Shown one piece after another: positions 1-6,185 of a DNA stretch of 6,290 nucleotides (positions are counted from its first letter, which is position 1; each line of letters begins with the position of its first letter). Source of the stretch: Treponema sp. (GTDB lineage Bacteria; Spirochaetota; Spirochaetia; Treponematales; Breznakiellaceae); NCBI GenBank assembly GCA_031275515.1, contig JAISOQ010000187.1, positions 1 through 6,290 of the forward strand, given 5' to 3'. The position numbers were made by a program, and so were the translations under genes. The notes below the pieces were generated by a model. That model had not been told where the DNA came from, did not search any database, and saw nothing but the letters and a program-made list of their open reading frames with translations.

Positions 1-1097
1 CGCCTGAGTTCCCGGGGATACCGGTGAAGAACTTCGGGTCCCTGTTCGCCGATGGCGACGAGATTCTCTATCCTGACCCCCAGCTTGCCGGGCAGATAGA
101 TTCCCGGTTCAATAGAAAATACCATCCCTGGTTTGACCGGCGTCTTTTCCCCGGGAGCGACAGGGGCGCCTTCGTGGTCTTCCATGCCTATGCCGTGGCC
201 GGTCCGGTGGGTAAAATATCTGCCATACCCGTGCCCCTCAATGACGGTCCGGGCTGCGGCGTCCACATCCCCCAGGAGGTTCCCCGGCCTGGCCGCAGCC
301 TCCGCCGCCAGATGAGCCTCCAGCACGATTCCGTGTACCCGTTCAAATTCCGCGTCCGGGTCCCCTAAGAAAAAGGTACGGGAACAGTCGGTAAAATAGC
401 CCTCAAAGGAACCCCAAAAGTCGATAAGAAGCCCCTTTCCCCGTTGTATGGCGGCGGTCCCGGTAATATGGTGGGGTACAGCGGCATTGGCCCCCGCCGC
501 CACGATGGAATCACAGGTCTCAAACCCGGCCTTGCGCATTTGGGCCGCAAGCTCCTCCGCGAAATCCCTTTCGGCTTTCCCAGCCCAATACTCCCCCCGG
601 CAAACAAGAGCCTCCAGGGCCTGGTCCGCCAAGGCGGAAGCCCGGCGTATACAGTCCAGTTCCGCGCTGTCCTTGTACTGCCGCTGGGGATCCATGAGCG
701 GCGACCCCAGAAGGAATTCCGTCTTTGGAAAAGAACGCCCCAGGGGAACGAAAAAAAGCGCCGGAAGCGAAGGATCAAGCGCCGCCTTCCCGGCAGGGAA
801 GCCCCGTTTTTCAACTTCCGCCTTGAGGATTAAAAAAGGGTTCTCCCCATCGGACCAAAAGACGAATTCCGAAACCGGCATGATTTCCGCCTGGACCTCG
901 TAGAGCGCGTTGACCAGGGCAAAGGGTTCTCCCCGGACAGGCAGGACCAGCAGGAAAAGCCGTTCGTCTCCGGAAAGGGAATATCCGGACAGATACCGCA
1001 GGTTGGGGGAAGGGCTCACAAAGAAAATATCCACCCCCTGTTCTTTCATGAGTTCCCGGGTCTTTTGAAGCCGGCTGAGATAAAGTTCTTTGTTCAT
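1..1097 (-). CDS. M24-family metallopeptidase, Xaa-Pro aminopeptidase/dipeptidase type (3' end cut by the window edge)
   Basis: This is predicted to be a cytoplasmic dinuclear-metal peptidase that removes an N-terminal residue preceding proline, or splits Xaa-Pro dipeptides. Residues about 1-135 form the creatinase-like N-terminal domain and about 140-365 the pita-bread catalytic domain. All five expected metal ligands are present: D226 (LIDF), D237 (YFTDCSRTF), H301 (GHGIGM), E330 (SIEPGIY) and E344 (GVRIEN). The second conserved histidine, H308 (DHEGAP), and the HH pair at 209-210 also fit the family. The ATG start is supported by AAGGA seven bases upstream. The frame is open to the edge, and its last visible residues (EVLHRYPREL) resemble the usual family C-terminus, so only a few residues should be missing. 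It begins 25 nt after the preceding gene and is probably the last or a late gene of the operon. Aminopeptidase P and prolidase cannot be told apart from this sequence alone. No signal peptide is seen. Confidence 0.93.
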   Translation of the reverse strand, partial: MNKELYLSRLQKTRELMKEQGVDIFFVSPSPNLRYLSGYSLSGDERLFLLVLPVRGEPFALVNALYEVQAEIMPVSEFVFWSDGENPFLILKAEVEKRGFPAGKAALDPSLPALFFVPLGRSFPKTEFLLGSPLMDPQRQYKDSAELDCIRRASALADQALEALVCRGEYWAGKAERDFAEELAAQMRKAGFETCDSIVAAGANAAVPHHITGTAAIQRGKGLLIDFWGSFEGYFTDCSRTFFLGDPDAEFERVHGIVLEAHLAAEAAARPGNLLGDVDAAARTVIEGHGYGRYFTHRTGHGIGMEDHEGAPVAPGEKTPVKPGMVFSIEPGIYLPGKLGVRIENLVAIGEQGPEVLHRYPRELR

Positions 1098-1104
1098 ACA
1101 GATG

Positions 1105-1109
1105 TCCTT
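1105..1109 (-). promoter_or_regulatory. Ribosome binding site of the M24 peptidase
   Basis: AAGGA on the minus strand lies seven bases before the ATG at 1097 and just after the TAA of the NHL/VWA gene. It fixes the peptidase start in the 25-nt gap and argues for cotranscription without a separate promoter. Confidence 0.7.
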
Positions 1110-1122
1110 GTCACCGGGATCA

Positions 1123-3216
1123 TTACCTGCCGGCGCCCCCGGCGGCGCCGCTTTCAGGAGGGAAATAGCCTGTCCTGTCCCGCCCGGACCGTTCCAACAG
1201 GTAAACCTCCGCTTCCACCGGGAGATAGGCCCTGCCGTAATCAGCGGATAACCGGGACCGGTAATTCAAGATGTAGGAACCCGAAGGCGTATGGGTTAAT
1301 TGTTCCAGGGCAGGGCCTATGCCCTCTGGCCGGTAAAGGGAAAGCACCCTGCCGCCGGTCTGATTGCACAGATACCGTATATCCGCATCCACCGAATTTC
1401 CCCCCACAAGCACCGTAAGGAAGACAATGCCGTTATTGGCCAGATACGCCGCAAGTTCCGAAAGACTGTACTGCTCAAAGGCGAGTTCCCCCAGCCGCCC
1501 GGTGGTTACAAAAACCACCGCCCGTTTCTTTGCCCCAGGGAGGAGATCTGTAGCCGCGAGACGAAGCCCAAGGTCGAATCTCCAGCGGGGCGTATAGGCA
1601 GCGGCGCTGCCTCGGCCTGCCTGGGCCAGGGCATCCGCGCTGATGCCGCCGGAAGCCTCATTCCCCAGACGCTCCCGGAAGGGCTGTTCTCCTGCGGAAA
1701 TAAGGGACCGGATGCGGCTGGCCGAGGCATTGATGTCCCGGACCGCGGCGGCAAGGTCTTCCTGCATCCGGGAAGAAGCGGGGGACCGTTCCATCAGGAC
1801 GGCAATATCCATGTCGGAGGCAGAGTAACCGGCATAGAGGAAATTCTGCTCCGCCGCCGACTGGCCATTCTCGCTGAGGAGAAAATTCCGCGCGTCAAGG
1901 CCGACGATGGGCTGGCGGTTCCTGTCCTGCACTTGAAGTTCCACCGTTACCAGGGGGAAGTTATCGGCCACAACCCGTTCTATCTGGACGAAAAGCCCGG
2001 CGGCTATATCGTCTATGGGGGTCATTACCAGAACTTCGTCGGCATTAAAACTGGCGGCCAGGATGTTTCCATTGCTATCCGCCGCCGCCCCGGTGATCCG
2101 CGCCGGGGCATTCCCGACAAAGCCGATTTCCGAAACAATGGCCGAATCTATGTCAATAAGAAGGAGCCGGTTGGTGTCCGCCGTAAGAAGCCGGCCATCG
2201 GGGAAGAATCTGAGGCTCTCCGGGCCTTGTAATCCCTCCGATGCCAGGACCCCCAGGTACCGGCCATTCCGGTCAAAGACATAAATCTGCCGGGACACGC
2301 CGTCGGCTACAAAGACCCGCCCCTCTCCGGCGGCAATACCGGTGGGAGAAAGAAGCCCCCGGAAACCCGTTTCCCGCTGCCCGAAGGACAAGATGAAAGT
2401 CCCGTCAGGATCAAACTTGGAAATACGCCGGTTCCCATATTCCACCACATAGAGGTAACCTTCTTCATCAATAGTGATGTTTTGGGGGCCTATGAGTTTA
2501 CCGGCCTCGATGCCTTTGGAACCTATGTAATACTGCCAGTCCCCTTCCGCGTTCAGTACGCTAATCCTGCTTCCCCGGTACTCGGAAACGTAGAGCCTGC
2601 CGTCCTGTCCCCGGGCTATGTCGTAAGGCCGGTCAAAGCCATTGACGGGTCCCCGGCGGCGTCTGCGTATGAGGCCGTTCACATCGATTTGAAGAATCTC
2701 GTTAGAGCCATAGGCTACCACCCAGGCGGAACCGTCTTCCAGGGCAAGAATGGCGCTGGGCTGCCTAAAAGCCACGATATTGTCATACCGCCCCGGATAA
2801 CGCCCGGATTCCACATACCTGACGCCCTCAATATGGGGAAAAAGGCTGCGGCGGTTCCGTACCGTTTCTATGCGGTTGGCCAGCAGAAGGGTCTCAGGCG
2901 TTCCTTCGCCGTATATCCCGGCGGCGGCCTGCCACTGCCTCAAGGCCGTGTCCTCCAGCCCGGACCGGTAATAGGCGCGGCCCAGCCAGTCCAGATAGAG
3001 GGGATCCCCGGGCCGGTAGGACAGGGCCCGCTCAAAAGAAAGAATCGCTTCATTATATGTATAACGGTTGTATGCCTGCACCCCCACCCAGAATTCCTCC
3101 CGGGCATACAGGGCGTCCCGGTCGGTCCCGCCGCCTCCCACAGACTGCTGGGCTTCCAGAAAGGCAGGCAGCAAAAGGAGCGGCGCCGCCAGGATTATAA
3201 ACCTGATTCCCTTCAT
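1123..3216 (-). CDS. Secreted TPR / six-bladed NHL propeller / VWA-like protein
   Basis: The 697-aa product is exported: residues 1-22 have a charged start (MKGIR), a hydrophobic core and a likely signal peptidase I site near LEA-QQ, with no lipobox cysteine. About 40-100 hold two TPR-like helix pairs (with YNEAILSFERALSYRP and GLEDTALRQW). About 145-400 hold six NHL/YVTN-like blades, each with a P..I/L....G.LYV......I...D..G pattern, which fits one closed propeller. About 405-465 is a beta-rich lead-in (VELQVQDRNRQPIVGLDARNF) typical of VWFA-related proteins, and about 468-685 a VWA-like domain ending in a TGYFPP tail. The usual MIDAS motif DxSxS reads ERSPA at 476-480, and the later TDG-type motif reads TTG at 571-573, so metal binding through MIDAS is doubtful. 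The start overlaps the stop of the TPR gene (ATGA), implying translational coupling. The architecture suggests a periplasmic or surface protein-interaction scaffold; its actual role is unknown. Confidence 0.9.
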   Translation of the reverse strand: MKGIRFIILAAPLLLLPAFLEAQQSVGGGGTDRDALYAREEFWVGVQAYNRYTYNEAILSFERALSYRPGDPLYLDWLGRAYYRSGLEDTALRQWQAAAGIYGEGTPETLLLANRIETVRNRRSLFPHIEGVRYVESGRYPGRYDNIVAFRQPSAILALEDGSAWVVAYGSNEILQIDVNGLIRRRRRGPVNGFDRPYDIARGQDGRLYVSEYRGSRISVLNAEGDWQYYIGSKGIEAGKLIGPQNITIDEEGYLYVVEYGNRRISKFDPDGTFILSFGQRETGFRGLLSPTGIAAGEGRVFVADGVSRQIYVFDRNGRYLGVLASEGLQGPESLRFFPDGRLLTADTNRLLLIDIDSAIVSEIGFVGNAPARITGAAADSNGNILAASFNADEVLVMTPIDDIAAGLFVQIERVVADNFPLVTVELQVQDRNRQPIVGLDARNFLLSENGQSAAEQNFLYAGYSASDMDIAVLMERSPASSRMQEDLAAAVRDINASASRIRSLISAGEQPFRERLGNEASGGISADALAQAGRGSAAAYTPRWRFDLGLRLAATDLLPGAKKRAVVFVTTGRLGELAFEQYSLSELAAYLANNGIVFLTVLVGGNSVDADIRYLCNQTGGRVLSLYRPEGIGPALEQLTHTPSGSYILNYRSRLSADYGRAYLPVEAEVYLLERSGRDRTGYFPPESGAAGGAGR

Positions 3217-3914
3217 GGCCTCATATCCTCAATAACCACCCGTATGTGCCTCCGTATTTCTTCCTGGCCGGGAGCTAAATCCAGGGCCCGCCGGAGCCAC
3301 ATCCTGGCTTCCTGGGGATTACCGCTTTTGTAGTAGGCCCAGCCCAGGGAGTCAAGATAGGCCGCGCACTGGGGATGCTTGTCCACCGCTTTCCGGCAGA
3401 GTTTGAAACCTTTCATGATGTCCCGGTCTGTATCCACCAGGATATAGCCTATTCCGTTCATGGCAGTAGTATTATTCTCGTCAATTTCCAGAGCTTTTTC
3501 GTATAATTCCAGGGCACGGGGAAAATTTTTCTGTACCCAGGCGGCATAGGCCAGGGTAGTGTAGATCTGAGCCGACGCAAATCCGTTCTTCATAAGCTGA
3601 CTCAGTTCAAATTCCGCCAGCCGGGATCGGTTGGTAATCACATAAATGTAGGCCAAGGTCAAGCGGCACTGGTATATCCTAAGGGGGTCCGCTCCTGCGG
3701 TAATGACCTGCTCCAGATAAAGGAGGCCGTCGTCATAACGGCCCAGCTTGGTATAGCAAAGCCCCATGTAGTAGGCTAGTTCCACGTCTTCCTTGCCCGC
3801 CCCGGGTTCGTTTTTTACCTGTATGAATTCCTTGAGGGCTAATTCCCAGCGTTTAAGGCCGAAAAGCCGTTTCCCTTCCGCAAAGCTTCCGCCGGAAGCA
3901 TGAGTTCCCGCCAT
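3213..3914 (-). CDS. TPR-repeat protein (cytoplasmic as predicted from this start)
   Basis: The product is 233 aa from the ATG at 3914 and is built almost wholly of tetratricopeptide repeats, five or six in series. Examples are FAEGKRLFGLKRWELALKEF, LAYYMGLCYTKLGRYDDGLL, LAYAAWVQKNFPRALELYEK and LDSLGWAYYKSGNPQEARMW, with the spaced W/G/Y/A/P pattern of TPR helices. TPRs bind proteins, so a scaffold or adaptor role is inferred; the partner is unknown. An upstream in-frame ATG at 3974 would give 253 aa and overlap surE by 50 nt. I prefer 3914 because AAGG lies eight bases before it and it starts 10 nt after the surE stop. The extra 20 residues of the long form are rich in Pro, Arg and Ala and do not look like a TPR or a signal peptide. 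Its stop overlaps the start of the secreted NHL/VWA gene by 4 nt, so the two proteins are probably made in a fixed ratio and may work together. Confidence 0.88.
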   Translation of the reverse strand: MAGTHASGGSFAEGKRLFGLKRWELALKEFIQVKNEPGAGKEDVELAYYMGLCYTKLGRYDDGLLYLEQVITAGADPLRIYQCRLTLAYIYVITNRSRLAEFELSQLMKNGFASAQIYTTLAYAAWVQKNFPRALELYEKALEIDENNTTAMNGIGYILVDTDRDIMKGFKLCRKAVDKHPQCAAYLDSLGWAYYKSGNPQEARMWLRRALDLAPGQEEIRRHIRVVIEDMRP

Positions 3915-3922
3915 ATCCGCCG

Positions 3923-3926
3923 CCTT
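3923..3926 (-). promoter_or_regulatory. Ribosome binding site deciding the TPR gene start
   Basis: AAGG on the minus strand overlaps the TAA stop codon of surE and lies eight bases before the ATG at 3914. The alternative ATG at 3974 has only a distant GGGG upstream, so this site favours the shorter TPR protein and couples it to termination of surE. Confidence 0.5.
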
Positions 3927-4713
3927 ACACCGCGCCGGAAGCGGCCCTGTCCGGGCGGGAAGCCACTCCGGCATATTCAGGAACCCCGGCGCAGAGATCC
4001 CGGAGCGCTACGGGGTGAAGGAAAACCGGGCTTATGGACACGTAATTCCGCAGCACCGCGTCCCAGTCTGAACCAGGTTCCGGGTCAGAATAGGTATTCC
4101 CCCCCTGCATCCTGCAGGTCAGATGGCCGTCCTTGTCCGTTTCGGTGATAATGGAATCGTTGTACTGCCTGACCGAAGGAAAGGTGATACAGGTTCCCAA
4201 TGGGCCGCCGGGGGTATTGGGGATATTAACGTTGATAAAAATATCCCGGGTCCAGAGGGCTTTCAAACTGGGAAGGGCGGCAACGGCGTAATCTATCGCC
4301 TGCTTCCAGCAAAAAGCCCCCGGATCGCCGCTAAGAGAAAAAGCTATCCCCGGAATACCGGTAAGCGCCGCCTGCCGGGCCGCCGCCGCGGTCCCCGAAT
4401 AGATGAGGTCCGTCCCCAGGTTGGGGCCGGCGTTAATCCCCGATATTACCAGGTCCGGCTTTACGGGAAGCCCGCCCCGGGTACCCACACAAACGCAATC
4501 CGTGGGCATCCCGGAACAGGCCCAGGTGTCTTCGGCCCGCCGTACCACCCGGACATGATGGTGAATCAAGCTCAATGCGTTGGAAACCCCGGAACAGTTG
4601 CTGTCAGGGGCAAGAACATACACCCTATGGGATGTCCCCACACGCAGGGCGTCTGCGAAATCGAGAAAGGCTTCAGCGTCTATCCCATCATCATTGGTCA
4701 GCAATATGTTCAT
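3925..4713 (-). CDS. surE: 5'/3'-nucleotidase SurE
   Basis: SurE is a metal-dependent phosphatase that dephosphorylates nucleoside monophosphates (and in some species short polyphosphate) in the cytoplasm. It is often linked to stress or stationary-phase survival. The 262-aa length is within the usual family range. Clear family motifs are NDDGI at 7-11 with metal ligands D8 and D9, APDSNCSG at 35-42 (S41 as ligand), SGMPTDC at 67-73, and SGINAGPNLGTDLIYSGT at 91-108 (N94 as ligand). The ATG start directly begins the family N-terminus (MNILLTNDDG) and has GAGG a few bases upstream. The last 15 or so residues (Ala/Arg/Ser rich) look like an unconserved tail. It is followed after 10 nt by the TPR gene. 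SurE often sits beside unrelated housekeeping genes, so the neighbourhood does not refine its substrate. Confidence 0.96.
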   Translation of the reverse strand: MNILLTNDDGIDAEAFLDFADALRVGTSHRVYVLAPDSNCSGVSNALSLIHHHVRVVRRAEDTWACSGMPTDCVCVGTRGGLPVKPDLVISGINAGPNLGTDLIYSGTAAAARQAALTGIPGIAFSLSGDPGAFCWKQAIDYAVAALPSLKALWTRDIFINVNIPNTPGGPLGTCITFPSVRQYNDSIITETDKDGHLTCRMQGGNTYSDPEPGSDWDAVLRNYVSISPVFLHPVALRDLCAGVPEYAGVASRPDRAASGAV

Positions 4714-4745
4714 ACATCCTCAATCAGAAACAATATAAATTGAGC

Positions 4746-4773
4746 CTGTTTCAAAACGTGAGTCTTGAAACAG
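4746..4773. repeat. Perfect 9-bp inverted repeat upstream of surE
   Basis: CTGTTTCAA at 4746-4754 and TTGAAACAG at 4765-4773 are exact reverse complements around a 10-nt loop. In RNA from the minus strand the hairpin would end 32 nt before the surE ATG. There is no clear U-tract after it on either strand, so a standard intrinsic terminator is not supported. It could be a leader hairpin, a protein-binding site or the end of a small repeat element. Confidence 0.75.
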
Positions 4774-4779
4774 CCGCCC

Positions 4780-4798
4780 CGCCCCCGTAACGCCCCCG
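4780..4798 (-). repeat. G-rich direct repeat (two 8-bp copies)
   Basis: CGCCCCCG occurs twice (4780-4787 and 4791-4798) separated by TAA; on the minus, transcribed strand this is CGGGGGCG repeated, followed by another GGGG run. It lies between the palindromic repeat block and the 9-bp inverted repeat and adds to the structure-prone nature of this spacer. Confidence 0.6.
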
Positions 4799-4802
4799 CT
4801 AA

Positions 4803-4862
4803 GGAGACTTGTCCTCAGGGGACTTGTCCCCAGGGGACTTGTCCCCAGGGGCCTCAGGCCCC
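4803..4862. repeat. Four tandem 15-bp palindromic units
   Basis: The unit GGGGACTTGTCCCCA is present twice exactly (4818-4832, 4833-4847). It is preceded by a degenerate copy (4803-4817, two changes) and followed by a same-length unit with a different core, GGGGCCTCAGGCCCC (4848-4862). Each exact unit is self-complementary apart from its last base, so each can fold into its own hairpin or pair with neighbouring units. The block is the main content of the galK-surE spacer. It resembles intergenic palindromic repeat families (REP-like), but I cannot tell whether it recurs elsewhere in the genome. Confidence 0.8.
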
Positions 4863-4866
4863 CCGG

Positions 4867-4877
4867 GGTTTCAAACC
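4867..4877. repeat. Short palindrome GGTTTCAAACC
   Basis: This 11-bp palindrome (5-bp arms around one C) lies 14 bases past the galK stop in the direction of transcription. Its core TTTCAAA also occurs in the 9-bp inverted repeat at 4746-4773, so TTTCAAA-containing sequences bracket the G/C-rich palindrome block. This may mark the two ends of one repeat element. Confidence 0.45.
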
Positions 4878-4891
4878 GCTCTAATTCCGTC

Positions 4892-6055
4892 CTATGGAAA
4901 GACAATCCGGGCTCCCCCGGCAGGCTTCATCTCGTAAGTCAGAGGGTGGAACCCGAAAATCCGCTCGTAATCGTCCAGACGCCGCCGGTATTCCGTTATC
5001 GCCGCATCGTCAAGAATGGTATAGGTGCAGCCGCCGAAGCCCTGACCGGTCATACGCGAACCCAGAACCCCATCGATCTCCTGGGCCCGTTTAACAAGCC
5101 AGTCGATTTCCGGGCAGGAAACTTCGTACAGGTCCCTGAGGCTTTCATGGGAATGGAAGAAAATTTTAGAAAGAGCGGGAAAGTCAGCCTTGTTAAGGGC
5201 GTCCTCCGCATCGGTAACCCGCCGCAACTCCTGAACTATGTGCATACACCGCCGCCGGATCTCCTCGGGGAGATCCCCCATGGATTCCACCAGATCGGCG
5301 GCGACAAAATTCCGGAAATTGACCCCCTGTTTCCGCTGGGAAAGGAGATCCAGCCCTTTTTTGATGTCCTGCCTCCGCTGTTTCAGTTCCTCGTCCACTC
5401 CTATCTTGGGAACCCGGGAATCCATGATGAGGATTTTATACTTAGACAAGGGGGATTTTATCTTTTTAACCTCCATAGACGCTTCATCAACCATGAGGAA
5501 ATTATCCTTCCGGGCTGAAAGGGCGACAAGATAATCTACAGAACTCGTATTTTTTCCGAAAAATACCGTTTGAGACGCGATAAGACGGTTAAGCAGTTCC
5601 TTATCGCTGATATCGACCTTGAAAAATCCTTTAAGGGCCACCGCAGCGGCCACTTCTATGGCGGAAGATGAAGCCAGCCCCGCTTGCTGCGGAATATTAC
5701 CGATTAGGGTGAAATTCAGCCCCTTAACCGGGTATCCCAGTTCAGCAAACAGGTGTATAGCCACTTTGATATAATTAGCCCAACGATCCTCTCTTTTGTA
5801 TTTTAAATTGACCAGGGTAGTCCGTTTCCGTTCCCCCAGGTCAGCGGCAAAAAAACGAAGGGAATTATCCTTCCTGAGACTGACCGCAACCCTGATATAC
5901 CGGTCTACCGCGGAAGATAAGAATAATCCGGCTTTTGGCTCGCCATGCTCACCCAAATAATGGATACGGCCAGGCGCTTCGGCAATGACAACAGGTTCGG
6001 CTCGGTCTTCGTCTAACTCGTATTCAGTACGATGGATGGGACCGATGTCCAACAT
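4892..6055 (-). CDS. galK: Galactokinase-family GHMP sugar kinase (divergent)
   Basis: The expected role is ATP-dependent phosphorylation of a sugar at C1, for galactose the first step of the Leloir pathway. The 387-aa length matches GalK. GHMP motif 1 is APGRIHYLGEH at 27-37, motif 2 the phosphate-binding GNIPQQAGLASSS at 119-131, and motif 3 SRMTGQGFGGC at 333-343. The segment SHESLRDLYEVSCPEIDWL also reads as GalK. The likely catalytic aspartate is D174 in SSVDY. The galactokinase signature GRxNxxGEHxDY is altered: the N is H32, the sugar-contacting D is E39 and the Y is P40. The usual MDQ around the catalytic Asp reads VDY. ATP binding and kinase chemistry look intact, while the sugar substrate is less certain than the name implies. 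The ATG has GAGG nine bases upstream. It is the first gene after an AT-rich promoter region. No other Leloir gene (galT, galE) or galactose transporter is recognised in the window. Confidence 0.88.
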   Translation of the reverse strand: MLDIGPIHRTEYELDEDRAEPVVIAEAPGRIHYLGEHGEPKAGLFLSSAVDRYIRVAVSLRKDNSLRFFAADLGERKRTTLVNLKYKREDRWANYIKVAIHLFAELGYPVKGLNFTLIGNIPQQAGLASSSAIEVAAAVALKGFFKVDISDKELLNRLIASQTVFFGKNTSSVDYLVALSARKDNFLMVDEASMEVKKIKSPLSKYKILIMDSRVPKIGVDEELKQRRQDIKKGLDLLSQRKQGVNFRNFVAADLVESMGDLPEEIRRRCMHIVQELRRVTDAEDALNKADFPALSKIFFHSHESLRDLYEVSCPEIDWLVKRAQEIDGVLGSRMTGQGFGGCTYTILDDAAITEYRRRLDDYERIFGFHPLTYEMKPAGGARIVFP

Positions 6056-6064
6056 AGCTTAAAA

Positions 6065-6068
6065 CCTC
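6065..6068 (-). promoter_or_regulatory. Ribosome binding site of galK
   Basis: GAGG on the minus strand lies nine bases before the galK ATG at 6055, within an otherwise AT-rich leader. No competing in-frame start with a better site is seen nearby. Confidence 0.6.
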
Positions 6069-6126
6069 GCTGAAAAATCTTTTATACTAAGAAAATTTCT
6101 ATATTAAAAAGAAAGTTCCTATTCTT

Positions 6127-6155
6127 ATATTATCTGAAAATTCTAATTTGTTCAA
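6127..6155 (-). promoter_or_regulatory. Candidate sigma-70-type promoter for galK
   Basis: On the minus strand TTGAAC (6150-6155) and TAATAT (6127-6132) are separated by exactly 17 bases. Each matches four of six consensus positions. The stretch is strongly AT-rich compared with the genes around it. Transcription would start near 6120, leaving a leader of roughly 65 nt before galK. The call is inferred from pattern and position only. Confidence 0.4.
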
Positions 6156-6185
6156 TCAAAATCTTCTATGCGGGAAGAATATCCT

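Noticed and set aside
365..814. 149-codon minus-strand open frame
   Set aside because: It is in a different frame from the M24 peptidase, which carries all five metal ligands and is open across the same region.
1300..2232. 310-codon plus-strand open frame
   Set aside because: It lies wholly antisense to the well-supported NHL/VWA gene. It has no recognisable domain, and its composition is what high GC in the opposite frame produces.
2482..3333. 283-codon plus-strand open frame
   Set aside because: It is antisense to the propeller and TPR part of the 697-aa protein and to the end of the TPR gene, with no family resemblance.
4123..4743. 206-codon plus-strand open frame
   Set aside because: It is antisense to surE, whose motifs are unambiguous.
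4728..4770. Promoter for surE using TATATT as the -10 element
   Set aside because: TATATT is present, but the hexamer 17 bases upstream (CACGTT) is a poor -35, and the nearby TTGAAA is too close. The TTGAAA is already explained by the inverted repeat.
4803..4862. CRISPR-like array
   Set aside because: The units are directly adjacent with no spacers, are only 15 bp, and no cas gene is present.
4746..4877. Intrinsic terminator after galK
   Set aside because: Several hairpins are possible, but none is followed by a run of T on the minus strand, so termination is not supported by sequence alone.
4720..4905. 61-codon minus-strand open frame with repeated LGTSP residues between galK and surE
   Set aside because: The repeated residues simply translate the 15-bp palindromic units, whose length is a multiple of three. 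The frame overlaps the galK end, has no visible ribosome binding site, and the palindromes explain the sequence better than a coding role.
6162..6178. Small hairpin (TCTTC / GAAGA) before the candidate galK promoter, as a terminator of the upstream gene
   Set aside because: The stem is only 5 bp and AT-rich, and just four T follow it on the minus strand; this is within chance expectation in such AT-rich DNA.
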